Shown here piece by piece: positions 1 to 7,881 of a stretch of DNA of 64,000 nucleotides. The stretch is from assembly GCA_910574635.1 (NCBI GenBank), contig CAJTCG010000004.1, forward strand, positions 124,001 to 188,000, in the 5' to 3' direction. The notes beneath the pieces are model-generated. The model was given only the letters and a program-made list of their open reading frames with translations, ran no database searches and was not told where the DNA came from. Origin of the DNA: Oscillospiraceae bacterium. Lineage in GTDB: Bacteria > Bacillota > Clostridia > Oscillospirales > Oscillospiraceae. The translations under genes and the position numbers were made by a program. How positions within the stretch are numbered: position 1 is the stretch's first letter; every line of letters starts with the position of its first letter.

Positions 1-1758
1 AAACGCTATGAGAAAAACTGCAGGCTTCTGGCAAAATACCCCTATCTGTTCCGGAAGGATTTTCTGCCCTTCCAGGACCTTCCCATTCGCTTCTATCCCT
101 ATGACGATAACGGCTATGTGCCGTTTTTTGCGGCAGAGGAGCGGTTTGGGGACTATGTGAATTTGAAATATCCCGCCGTCAGCCGGAACTTTTTCAAGGA
201 TTTGGAAAAGCCTGTCCTGGCGGACGGCGTTACCTCCCAATATGAATTGGAATATTTGAATGACAACGTCCGGGACAGTGTGCGTGTCGGGCGTGAAAAC
301 CATGTCTACCTGCATTACGGCGACTGGGGGACCTTCTGCGCCTATTTGCAGCTCTGGAACCTGCGCCCCCTGCTGGAGGAGAAAAAGCTGGTCTTCCTAA
401 TAGGAGACGAGCTGGCGCTGTACCCCATCGACTTCAAGGCCCGCTTCGGCATAGATTACAGCCGGTACCAGCCCCAGCCGGTGGCGATCCGGGAGGTCAG
501 CCGCCTGATTTGGCATACCCAGCTCTCCGCCCACAACGGCGGCGATTTCTTCAACGAGATCTTCGACGGACACCCGAATCTCTTGGCCCTGCCCTCCATT
601 CTCTTCAACGAGGTCGAGGAAACGGTGGCCTCCATCCGGCGGCTGCTGAAGGAATCAAAGAGCGAGGCGGAGCTGCTGAGCGGCTGGAATCAGGGAGGCA
701 GGAAGCGGATTTTAGAGCTGTACCGCATGGGGAACCCCACAGATAAGGACATCCTGGCGGGAATCTACCTGGCGAACAAGATCGCAAAATCCGGCCTGGA
801 CCAGAGCGCCCGCATCGCCCCGGCGCTGTTCTTCCAGCCCCACTTTGAGGACATCGTCTACAAGCTGGAGGGGGCGGAAGACGGCCGGGTCAGCATCGGG
901 GCGGAGGCGGCGAAGGAGCTGCGCCGCTGCCGCTTCCTGAAAGAGTTTCCCTATATCAAGACCTTCACGCCCATGCGCCGCATGACCACCAGCTACGGGG
1001 GCACGGTGCAGTATATGTACCAGATGTCCAAGCAGATGGAGGCGGCGGAAGCGGCGGACCCGAAGCGGAAGAAGACCGTGGTAGGGGACGAGATTTCGGA
1101 CCGGATTCTGAACCGGAGCTTCATGATAGACCCGGAGGAGCGGCTGTTTCAGGACAGCATCCTGGTCCGCTTTGAGGACGCGAAGCTGAATCCGAAGGCC
1201 ACGTTCACCGCCCTGGCCGCGTTTTTGGACCTGCCCTATACCCCCAGCATGACGGAGTGCACCCAGGGCGGGCAGCCCTTAAGCTACGGCGGCTATATCG
1301 CCGGAGGCTTTGACACGGCCCCGGTGTATAAGGCCTATGACGAGTTTGCGGGCGGCGCGGAACGATATTATATCGAGTATTTTATGCGGGATGCCTACGC
1401 CCGTTACGGCTATGACTTCCACTACTACGACGGCGCGCCCATGGACGAGGCCCGGGCCAAGGAGCTGATCGCCGGGTTCACCACCCTGAACGGCTACATC
1501 CGGGAGACCTGGAAGAAAGTGGCGGACTCGGCGGCTGTTCTCAAGAAAAACGGCGTGCCGGTCCCGCCGGAGGAAATGGAACAGGCCCGCCGGGAGCTGG
1601 TGGAAAAGCACATTCAGGAGCTGTCGGAAACACGGCTGAAAATCGCGAAGGTTTTGCTGCGGGATCCGCGGCTGGTGAACCAGGCGGGGCGGCCTCTGCG
1701 GTTCATGCCCATGCTGGAGCCGGACCCGGCGCTGCTGGAAGCGCCGCTCTATCATTGA
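1..1758 (+). CDS. Sulfotransferase-like protein, 5' end outside the window
   Basis: The reading frame is open at base 1, so the true start lies upstream and at least 585 residues are visible. The segment TPMRRMTTSYGG resembles the 3'-phosphate-binding R...S motif of PAPS-dependent sulfotransferases, and VRFEDAKLNPKATFTALAAF is the usual C-terminal sulfotransferase signature, with an acidic pair, a proline and then a 'FLDLPY' helix end. The N-terminal 5'-PSB P-loop, which would decide the matter, is not in the window. The next two genes encode an APS-kinase-like protein and a PHP phosphatase, so donor synthesis and by-product removal sit next to it; this supports transfer of sulfate to a surface glycan. 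The protein is longer than a simple sulfotransferase and may carry another N-terminal domain. Substrate unknown. Family assignment is moderate. Confidence 0.6.
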   Translation, partial: KRYEKNCRLLAKYPYLFRKDFLPFQDLPIRFYPYDDNGYVPFFAAEERFGDYVNLKYPAVSRNFFKDLEKPVLADGVTSQYELEYLNDNVRDSVRVGRENHVYLHYGDWGTFCAYLQLWNLRPLLEEKKLVFLIGDELALYPIDFKARFGIDYSRYQPQPVAIREVSRLIWHTQLSAHNGGDFFNEIFDGHPNLLALPSILFNEVEETVASIRRLLKESKSEAELLSGWNQGGRKRILELYRMGNPTDKDILAGIYLANKIAKSGLDQSARIAPALFFQPHFEDIVYKLEGAEDGRVSIGAEAAKELRRCRFLKEFPYIKTFTPMRRMTTSYGGTVQYMYQMSKQMEAAEAADPKRKKTVVGDEISDRILNRSFMIDPEERLFQDSILVRFEDAKLNPKATFTALAAFLDLPYTPSMTECTQGGQPLSYGGYIAGGFDTAPVYKAYDEFAGGAERYYIEYFMRDAYARYGYDFHYYDGAPMDEARAKELIAGFTTLNGYIRETWKKVADSAAVLKKNGVPVPPEEMEQARRELVEKHIQELSETRLKIAKVLLRDPRLVNQAGRPLRFMPMLEPDPALLEAPLYH

Positions 1759-1830
1759 GATGGAAGAGCTGGAGCGGACAGCGGCCGCGCTGGAGGCGTT
1801 AGGGAAGGCCAAAGGGGAGGATACATAAGC

Positions 1831-2367
1831 GTGGAGAAAAAGGGAACGGTCTATTTTTTCACCGGCCTGGCCGGGGCGGGCAAGACCACCATCGGCGGGT
1901 TGTTTTATGAACGTCTGAAGGAAAAGAGCCCGGACGCCATTTTGATCGACGGAGATCAAACGCGTCTCGCGGCGGGCCACAGCACGGCGGCGGGCACGGT
2001 TCTGCTGGAGGACCGCTACACAACGCAAGCGCGGAAGGCGGGAGCGTTTGAGAGCTTTCAAGCCTGCAAACGCTGCGCGGAGCAAGGCCGTGATGTCGTG
2101 ATTTGCAGCATTGCCATGTATACGGAGGTTCGTACCTGGAACCGGGAGAACATCGAAAATTACCGGGAAATTTACCTCAAGGTGACCCATGAAACGCTCT
2201 ATAAGCGCGATCAAAAGAAGCTCTACTCGTCCGGGACGAAGAATGTAGTAGGTGTAGACCTGCCGTGGGATGAGCCGGGCCACTCCAGCATCGTCATCCA
2301 GAATGACGGCCATGAGACACCGAAGGAAATTGTTGAACGGCTGTTTCGGTTTTTTGGATTGGAGTAG
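1831..2367 (+). CDS. Adenylylsulfate (APS) kinase-like protein
   Basis: A 178-residue P-loop kinase of CysC type. The Walker A motif GLAGAGKTT lies at residues 12-20 and the substrate-side motif IDGDQTR follows near residue 40, matching the LDGDxxR of APS kinases. The length fits the family. A GTG start at 1831 is chosen because GGGGAGG lies about 11 bases upstream. In the family the reaction is APS + ATP to PAPS, the sulfate donor for sulfotransferases; the upstream gene is sulfotransferase-like. A caution: CysC homologues in capsule loci can phosphorylate other nucleotides, as the Campylobacter phosphoramidate pathway kinase does, so the substrate is inferred from context. Confidence 0.75.
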   Translation: MEKKGTVYFFTGLAGAGKTTIGGLFYERLKEKSPDAILIDGDQTRLAAGHSTAAGTVLLEDRYTTQARKAGAFESFQACKRCAEQGRDVVICSIAMYTEVRTWNRENIENYREIYLKVTHETLYKRDQKKLYSSGTKNVVGVDLPWDEPGHSSIVIQNDGHETPKEIVERLFRFFGLE

Positions 2368-2375
2368 GAGGGCGC

Positions 2376-3185
2376 ATGATTTACAAAGCGGATTTGCATA
2401 CGCACAGCACGGCATCCGACGGACAGTATACTCCGGAAGAGCTGGCGGTATTGGTGAAAAAGCGCGGCGCGGAAGCTTGGGCTCTGACGGACCACGACAA
2501 CGTGGGCGGGGTGGGGAAAGCGAAAGCGGCTGGCGAGGCGTTGGGCCTGCGGGTGATCCAGGGCGTGGAGCTGAGCGCGGACGATTACTTGAATTCACAT
2601 ATTTTGGGTTATGGATTTGCCGTTTCAGCCATCCAAAACTGGTTTGGCAGCCTGAAGGATGGACGGGATAACCGCAAATATCGCATACGGGATTTCCTGC
2701 GGACAAAGGGCCTTGAAATCCCCCTGGACGAGGTAGACGCGGAAGCTGCGGGCGCCCCCATTGGCCGCCCGCACTTCGCGATGGTAATGCTGAAGCACGG
2801 AATGGTAACCACCCGCAAGGAGGCGTTTGACCGCTATTTGGACACGCCGGAGTTTCAGGAGATCGAAAAGGGCACGAAACCCAGCGCCCAGGAATGCGTG
2901 AGGCGGCTCAAGGCGGCGGGGGGAAAGGTATCCCTGGCGCACCCCTATCAGATTGTGCTGAACGGCGAGACGCTGGAGGAATTGATACTGCGCCTCAAGG
3001 GCTACGGCCTGGACGCCATTGAATGCTATTACCCGATCCACACGCAGGCGCAGACGGCGGAGTATCTTCGTCTGGCGGAGAAATATGGCCTGTACGTCAC
3101 AGGCGGCAGCGACTTCCACGGAGAAAAGAATAAGCCGGACAATCCGCTGGCGGCCTGGGAATTGGACTTGGATTGGCTGAGTTAG
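2376..3185 (+). CDS. PHP-domain phosphoesterase, candidate 3',5'-nucleoside bisphosphate (PAP) phosphatase
   Basis: A 269-residue PHP protein of the TrpH/YciV type. Metal-binding motifs are visible in order: DLHTHSTASDG (residues 5-15), TDHDN (about 40-44), GVELSAD (about 62-68), LAHP (near 190) and GGSDFHGEKN near the C terminus. Start ATG follows GGAGG. Members of this family hydrolyse the 3' phosphate of 3',5'-nucleoside bisphosphates and the 5' end of short RNAs. Directly after a sulfotransferase-like gene and an APS-kinase-like gene, the simplest role is removal of PAP, the inhibitory product of PAPS-dependent transfer. That role is inferred; the fold assignment is secure. Confidence 0.82.
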   Translation: MIYKADLHTHSTASDGQYTPEELAVLVKKRGAEAWALTDHDNVGGVGKAKAAGEALGLRVIQGVELSADDYLNSHILGYGFAVSAIQNWFGSLKDGRDNRKYRIRDFLRTKGLEIPLDEVDAEAAGAPIGRPHFAMVMLKHGMVTTRKEAFDRYLDTPEFQEIEKGTKPSAQECVRRLKAAGGKVSLAHPYQIVLNGETLEELILRLKGYGLDAIECYYPIHTQAQTAEYLRLAEKYGLYVTGGSDFHGEKNKPDNPLAAWELDLDWLS

Positions 3186-3200
3186 AAACGGAGTTTTACG

Positions 3201-3440
3201 ATGGAAAACGCAGCTGAGATGGATGGTTTCCTTGAGCGTGTCAAGCAGTGCCGGCAGCTTTTGCAGGATGACCGTTCCAGAAAGATTTATGAGGCAAGGA
3301 TTGCCCTTGACTGCGCCCCAGCCCCTGCGAATGTGAGCCGGATCGCCGCCCTGTCCAAACAGCAGAGATGGATGGAGGCTTTGGACGAGAGGCTTCCTTT
3401 CATTACCCGTACGGAGGAGAAACCATGCAGTTTGATCTAA
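3201..3440 (+). CDS. Small helical protein of unknown function
   Basis: A 79-residue reading frame with a GGAG ribosome site seven bases before its ATG. Its last 16 bases overlap the start of the epimerase gene, so it could be translated in coupling. Residues 10-33 contain an ERVKQCRQLLQDDRSRKIYE-type helix, similar in feel to the short helical segment preceding FkbM-like or sugar nucleotide-binding domains in glycan loci. It could be a real small protein or the remnant of such a larger protein. No function can be assigned. Confidence 0.5.
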   Translation: MENAAEMDGFLERVKQCRQLLQDDRSRKIYEARIALDCAPAPANVSRIAALSKQQRWMEALDERLPFITRTEEKPCSLI

Positions 3441-4087
3441 TGGCGTCTATGATGTGCGCTGATTACGGGCATCTGGAACAGGAGGTCCGGAACCTGGAGG
3501 CAGGAGGCATCGACTCCTTCCACATCGACATTATGGACGGAAGATTTGTCGCTAATTTTGCCATGTCCCTGAACGATATGCGTTACATAGCGCAGGTTAC
3601 GTCGAAGCCGCTGGACGTACATTTGATGATCGAACATCCGAACAACCGGGTCGGCCTGTTTCTAAGGAATCTCCGGCCCGGTGATACGGTGTACATCCAC
3701 CCGGAAGCAGAATACCACCCCTCTACGACGCTGCAGGCGGTCATCGACGCGGGGATGGTGCCCGGAATCGCCATTAATCCCGGCACCTCCGTGGAGACGG
3801 TGATGGAGATGCTGCGGATCGTGAAGAAAGTGCTGGTGATGTCGGTGAATCCCGGCAACGCCGGGCAGATGTTCCTGCCGTATGTGGGAAAGAAAATAAC
3901 GAAGCTGCTGGCCCTGAAGGAAGACATGGATTTTGAGCTGTACTGGGACGGTGCGTGCAGTGCGGACAAGATTCTGGAGTATGCGCCCAAGGGTGTCCGG
4001 GGTTTCGTGCTGGGCACGACACTGCTGTTTGGAAAGGATAAGCCCTATGGGGAGACCCTGCAAAACATCCGGGAGTTGAAATTCTGA
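3425..4087 (+). CDS. Pentulose-5-phosphate 3-epimerase (Rpe family)
   Basis: A 220-residue TIM-barrel protein. FHIDIMDGRFVANFA carries the family's metal/catalytic aspartate, VHLMIEHP the following strand, and MSVNPGNAGQMF corresponds to the conserved VNPGFGGQ phosphate loop. The usual C-terminal VDGG is WDGAC here, a small departure. The start at 3425 is preferred over an in-frame ATG at 3368 because GGAGGAGAAACC directly precedes it and the protein then begins as in the family. The enzyme interconverts ribulose 5-phosphate and xylulose 5-phosphate or a related pentulose. Here it is one base from a TarI-like and then a TarJ-like gene, so it probably supplies the pentulose phosphate for a CDP-pentitol rather than serving central metabolism. 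Confidence 0.85.
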   Translation: MQFDLMASMMCADYGHLEQEVRNLEAGGIDSFHIDIMDGRFVANFAMSLNDMRYIAQVTSKPLDVHLMIEHPNNRVGLFLRNLRPGDTVYIHPEAEYHPSTTLQAVIDAGMVPGIAINPGTSVETVMEMLRIVKKVLVMSVNPGNAGQMFLPYVGKKITKLLALKEDMDFELYWDGACSADKILEYAPKGVRGFVLGTTLLFGKDKPYGETLQNIRELKF

Positions 4088-4794
4088 TGAATATAGCGCT
4101 GGTGCTCTCCGGCGGAACGGGGGTGCGAATGGGACTGGAAGTCCCGAAGCAGTACCAGATACTGGCGGGGAAGCCGGTGATCGTTCATACGCTGGAGCAA
4201 TTTGAAGGATGTCCGCAGATTGACCATGTGATCGCAGTTGCCGCCTCGGATTGGGAAGAAACGATTTGGGAGTGGAAGGGAGAGCATGGCCTGTCCAAAC
4301 TCAAAGCCGTAGCGGCCGCGGGGGAGGACCGTCAGCGCTCCATCCGAAACGGCCTGATGGCGGCAAGGCCGCTTATGGAAGACCGCCAGGGCGGCGTGAT
4401 CATCCAAGATGCGGTCCGTCCTTTGACCTCGCGTGCCCTGCTTACCCGGCTGGTTCAGGGTCTGGAGGAGGCGCCTGCGGTAATGCCGGTCTTGTCGGTT
4501 ACGGATACTACCTACACCAGCCAGGATGGCCAATGGGTGGATGGCCTGCTGGACCGGAGCACCCTCTTCGCGGGCCAGGCCCCGGAGGCTTTTGACTATT
4601 GGACATTTCTGAAGCTTTACGAAGAAACACCAATCGAGATTCTCAGAGCCATGAGCGGCAGCTGTCAGCTGCCTTACAGCAGAGGCTGGAAGGTAAAAAT
4701 GATCTCCGGCGACCCGGAAAATATCAAAATTACGTACGCTGCGGATTTGAAGGCGTGTGAAAAAAAGCTGCTGGAAAGGGGGAGGACAGAATGA
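4087..4794 (+). CDS. IspD/TarI-family cytidylyltransferase, likely pentitol-5-phosphate cytidylyltransferase
   Basis: A 235-residue nucleotidyltransferase. The CTP-binding start LSGGTGVRMGLEVPKQYQ contains the glycine-rich loop, the arginine and the PKQ of the IspD/TarI family, and IIQDAVRPLTS matches the conserved DAVRP segment. In this family IspD uses methylerythritol phosphate and TarI uses ribitol 5-phosphate. The next gene is a zinc alcohol dehydrogenase like TarJ and the previous is a pentulose epimerase, so CDP-ribitol or a stereoisomer is the likely product. The start overlaps the epimerase stop (TGATG) and the stop overlaps the dehydrogenase start (ATGA), pointing to one operon with coupled translation. 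Confidence 0.83.
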   Translation: MNIALVLSGGTGVRMGLEVPKQYQILAGKPVIVHTLEQFEGCPQIDHVIAVAASDWEETIWEWKGEHGLSKLKAVAAAGEDRQRSIRNGLMAARPLMEDRQGGVIIQDAVRPLTSRALLTRLVQGLEEAPAVMPVLSVTDTTYTSQDGQWVDGLLDRSTLFAGQAPEAFDYWTFLKLYEETPIEILRAMSGSCQLPYSRGWKVKMISGDPENIKITYAADLKACEKKLLERGRTE

Positions 4795-5798
4795 AAGCCT
4801 ATGTTTTGCATGGGATTGGAGATATGCGCTACGAGGACTGTCCGCTCCCGAAAATCCGCCCCGGCTGGACGCTGGTACGTGTGTCGGCAGCAGGCATTTG
4901 CAGCTCGGACATCCCGAGAATTTTCCAGAAGGGGACGTACCATTTTCCGATGATCCCGGGCCACGAGTTTTGCGGCGTGGTGGAGAACGCGGCCAGCCCG
5001 GAGGACCGGCGCTGGATTGGCAAGCGGGTGGGCGTGTTCCCGCTGATCCCCTGCAAAGAGTGTGCTTTCTGCCGGAAGGGGCAGTATGAAACCTGCTCCA
5101 ACTATGATTACATCGGCTCCCGGCGGGACGGCGGATTCGCGGAATATGTGGCGGTCCCGGTGTGGAATTTGATCGAACTGCCGGACGCTGTCAGCGATAT
5201 TCAAGGCGCACTTTTAGAACCGGCGGCGGTGGCGCTGCACGCAGTCAAACGGGCGGAGATTTTCCCGGACGCAAGCGTGTGCGTGGTTGGCTCCGGGGCT
5301 ATTGGCTTGTTGGCGGGCCAGTGGGCGAGGATTCTCGGCGCGGGGCGCGTTGTGGTGAAAGGCCGGGACGAAAGGAAACGGCAGATTGTTCAGCAATGCG
5401 GATTGGAGTATGCGGCAAATTTCCGTGCCGGTGAAGAATTTGACTGCGTGATTGAGGCGGTGGGCTCAGCGCGGGCGCTGGAAGAAAGCCTATTGCTGAC
5501 TGCCCCGGGCGGCAGGTTCGTCCTCATGGGCAACCCCGACGGTCCCCGCACACTCTCCCAGGACCTCTACTGGCGCATCCTCCGCAAGCAGCTGACTCTG
5601 ACGGGTACTTGGAACTCCTCCTATGGCGGCGCGGACAGCGACTGGATAGAGGCTGTGCATGCTATGGAAAGCGGTAAATTGCAAACGGCTGGCGTGGTTA
5701 CTCATGCGCTCAAAAAAACAGAGCTTGAGAAAGGACTTGCCATTATGCGGGACGGGATGAATACGTATTGCAAGATTATGCTGCAACTGGACAAGTAG
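4791..5798 (+). CDS. Zinc-dependent alcohol dehydrogenase, TarJ-like (pentulose-phosphate reductase)
   Basis: A 335-residue medium-chain dehydrogenase. GHEFCGVV holds the catalytic-zinc histidine and glutamate, the structural-zinc cysteines are present in CKECAFCRKGQYETC, and GSGAIGLLAGQWARILGA is the nucleotide-binding loop. The ATG overlaps the cytidylyltransferase stop. TarJ reduces ribulose 5-phosphate to ribitol 5-phosphate with NADPH, and the TarI partner then activates it with CTP. The adjacency of Rpe-like, TarI-like and TarJ-like genes supports this. Exact sugar stereochemistry cannot be read from the sequence. Confidence 0.83.
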   Translation: MKAYVLHGIGDMRYEDCPLPKIRPGWTLVRVSAAGICSSDIPRIFQKGTYHFPMIPGHEFCGVVENAASPEDRRWIGKRVGVFPLIPCKECAFCRKGQYETCSNYDYIGSRRDGGFAEYVAVPVWNLIELPDAVSDIQGALLEPAAVALHAVKRAEIFPDASVCVVGSGAIGLLAGQWARILGAGRVVVKGRDERKRQIVQQCGLEYAANFRAGEEFDCVIEAVGSARALEESLLLTAPGGRFVLMGNPDGPRTLSQDLYWRILRKQLTLTGTWNSSYGGADSDWIEAVHAMESGKLQTAGVVTHALKKTELEKGLAIMRDGMNTYCKIMLQLDK

Positions 5799-5813
5799 TT
5801 AGGAGAGAGCTTT

Positions 5814-6737
5814 ATGAAGATTCTCGTATTTGGAGCAGGCGCGAATGGAAAGGCTTGCAGGGCATATATCAAACGGTACAAGAGAGACGAATTCGCTGGT
5901 TTCCTGGACAATGATGTCAATAAGCGCACTATAAAAGATGCGGAGGGAAAAGAGAGCCCGGTTTATCGTCCAGAAGAAATCACCAATTTGCAGTATGACC
6001 AGATTTGGATCAGCAATAGCAGCCGCACTCAGGTGCTGGAAATTAAGGAGCAGTTGAAAAAGCTGTGTGTTCCAAAGGATAAGGTATTTGTGCTGTTGGA
6101 TGACCAAGAGGCATTGGTAAATGTGTTATCGAATTATAATCAATATGATGAGTTAACGGATAATCGCGTCGTATGGCTGAGAAATTTTGCCGGTTATGCG
6201 AAAGAGGAAAAGCTGGAGGGGAATGTCGCGGAGTGCGGCGTTTACATGGGAGAATTTTCGTATTTTATCAATAGGTATTTTCCTGATAAGTCATTGTATT
6301 TATTTGATACGTTTGAGGGCTTTGACGAGCAGGATCTAAGAGTAGAGCGTTCACATAACAGCGATGTTTTTTTAAAAAGCATCTTTAACGACCAAAGTTT
6401 TTTTGCAGGCGCGAATGAACATATTGTATTGGAAAGGATGCTGCATCCTGAGAAGTGCGTTTTGAAGAAAGGGTACTTCCCGGAAACGGCCGTTGATGTA
6501 AACGATCAATTTTGCTTTGTCAATCTTGATATGGATTTATATCAGCCAATGCTTGCGGGTCTGCGCTTTTTCTACGAGAAGATGTGTTCTGGCGGTGTGA
6601 TTTTGATGCACGATTATTTCCACCCGGAGTTACCAGGCGTTAAGCAGGCGGTAACGGAGTTTGAGAAAGAACGCGGGTTGAAGACATGCAAAGTGCCTAT
6701 TGGCGATTTTTGCAGTATTGCAGTAGTCGTTCCATAA
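5814..6737 (+). CDS. Rossmann-like domain fused to TylF/MycF-type O-methyltransferase
   Basis: A 307-residue two-domain protein. Residues 1-100 begin MKILVFGAGANGKACRAYI, a nucleotide-binding GxGxxG-type loop that recurs in three other genes of this locus. From about residue 115 a SAM-dependent methyltransferase follows: VAECGVYMGEFSYFI is motif I, LFDTFEGF, then FVNLDMDLYQP and ILMHDYFHPE, which carry the Asp/Asp/His metal ligands of the macrocin O-methyltransferase family. It may methylate a sugar hydroxyl of the polysaccharide. The role of the N-terminal domain is unknown. Base composition falls from here on relative to the first genes. Confidence 0.8.
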   Translation: MKILVFGAGANGKACRAYIKRYKRDEFAGFLDNDVNKRTIKDAEGKESPVYRPEEITNLQYDQIWISNSSRTQVLEIKEQLKKLCVPKDKVFVLLDDQEALVNVLSNYNQYDELTDNRVVWLRNFAGYAKEEKLEGNVAECGVYMGEFSYFINRYFPDKSLYLFDTFEGFDEQDLRVERSHNSDVFLKSIFNDQSFFAGANEHIVLERMLHPEKCVLKKGYFPETAVDVNDQFCFVNLDMDLYQPMLAGLRFFYEKMCSGGVILMHDYFHPELPGVKQAVTEFEKERGLKTCKVPIGDFCSIAVVVP

Positions 6738-6761
6738 ACGAAGGTCGATAGGGTTGCTTTG

Positions 6762-7877
6762 ATGATTTTGAAAAAAGGAACAATTGCAGATGTTGCGCAA
6801 CGCGTACAGAACAGCGGCCTGGGAATTATCTTATATGGCGCGGGTGTAATCGGCGAGATCGTTGCCCCATATTGGCTGTATAAATATTCGCTGGAGGACG
6901 CGGTGTTCTGCTATGTGGACATGGACATCCATAAGCAGGGAAAAACCATTCAAATAGGCGCGCGGGAAGTGCCTGTGAAGCCGCTGACGGCGCTTAAAGA
7001 ATGGCAAGGAAGGTATATCCTTCTGGTTACAGTCAGCGCGTTTGAGCCGGTTGTGCGGTTTGTGGATGCGCTTTCGGGAATGGAGAATGTGGAGGCCTAT
7101 TTCCTGCCAATCATGTTGCTGGATATCGCTCATGCGCCTAAAGGCGAAGGTATTATCCGAACCAGCGAAGCACCGCTGATTCCGAAAAAAATACATTACT
7201 GCTGGTTTTCCGGAAATCCCATTCCAGAACCGCTGCAAAAGTGTATTGCTTCCTGGAAGCGGTTCTGCCCGGACTATGAGATTATCCGCTGGGACGAAAG
7301 CAACTATGATGTTGATAAAAATCTTTACACAAGGCAAGCCTATGGACAAGAAAAGTGGAGCTTTGTTGCTGATTTTGCACGCCTTGATATTTTGTATCAC
7401 AACGGCGGCATTTATTTGGATACGGATGTGGAATTGCTCCGAAATTTAGACGGATTTTTGTATCAGCCAGGCTTTTGCGGCGCAGAGAAATGGGGATTTG
7501 CCAACACAGGCGGCGGAATTGGTGCCTGCCCCCAAAATTCTGTTGTCAAGTCCATGTTGGATTATCGCCAAAATGCTGTGTTTCTGCGAGAAGACGGAAC
7601 GCTTAATTTAACAACCTGTGGTTATTTTGAGACATTTCCTCTGATAGCGCAGGGCTTTGAGCCAAACGGCAAAACGCAGATGACGCGCGGCGGCGAAATG
7701 ACGGTTTATGCCTCGGAGTTTTTCCAGCCATTTGATTATATGAGCGGAGAAACCCATCTTACGTCCAATACATATTCCATCCACTATTTCAGCGGCACGT
7801 GGCTTGGGCGTGAGGCGGCGTTGGAAAAGAAACAGACCAGAGAAAAATTTAAGAAATTTGCCAGTCGATTGGAGTAA
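6762..7877 (+). CDS. Glycosyltransferase with DXD motif and N-terminal Rossmann-like domain
   Basis: A 371-residue fusion. Residues 1-120 contain ILYGAGVIGEIVAPYW, the same type of nucleotide-binding loop as in the previous protein. From about residue 135, IPKKIHYCWFSGNPIPEPLQ starts a capsular glycosyltransferase of the Gly_transf_sug/OCH1 type; GGIYLDTDVELL contains the DXD motif that coordinates the sugar-nucleotide metal. ATG at 6762 is preferred over the TTG one codon upstream. It is cytoplasmic, with no membrane segment. Donor and acceptor are unknown. Confidence 0.82.
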   Translation: MILKKGTIADVAQRVQNSGLGIILYGAGVIGEIVAPYWLYKYSLEDAVFCYVDMDIHKQGKTIQIGAREVPVKPLTALKEWQGRYILLVTVSAFEPVVRFVDALSGMENVEAYFLPIMLLDIAHAPKGEGIIRTSEAPLIPKKIHYCWFSGNPIPEPLQKCIASWKRFCPDYEIIRWDESNYDVDKNLYTRQAYGQEKWSFVADFARLDILYHNGGIYLDTDVELLRNLDGFLYQPGFCGAEKWGFANTGGGIGACPQNSVVKSMLDYRQNAVFLREDGTLNLTTCGYFETFPLIAQGFEPNGKTQMTRGGEMTVYASEFFQPFDYMSGETHLTSNTYSIHYFSGTWLGREAALEKKQTREKFKKFASRLE

Positions 7878-7881
7878 CAAC

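Noticed and set aside
1760..1828. 22-codon frame between the first two genes
   Set aside because: Too short, begins one base after the previous stop with no ribosome site, and has no family resemblance; it may only be spacer.
1279..2706. Long open frame of 475 codons on the - strand
   Set aside because: It is antisense to the sulfotransferase-like and kinase genes, rich in Arg/Pro, and has no family-like sequence.
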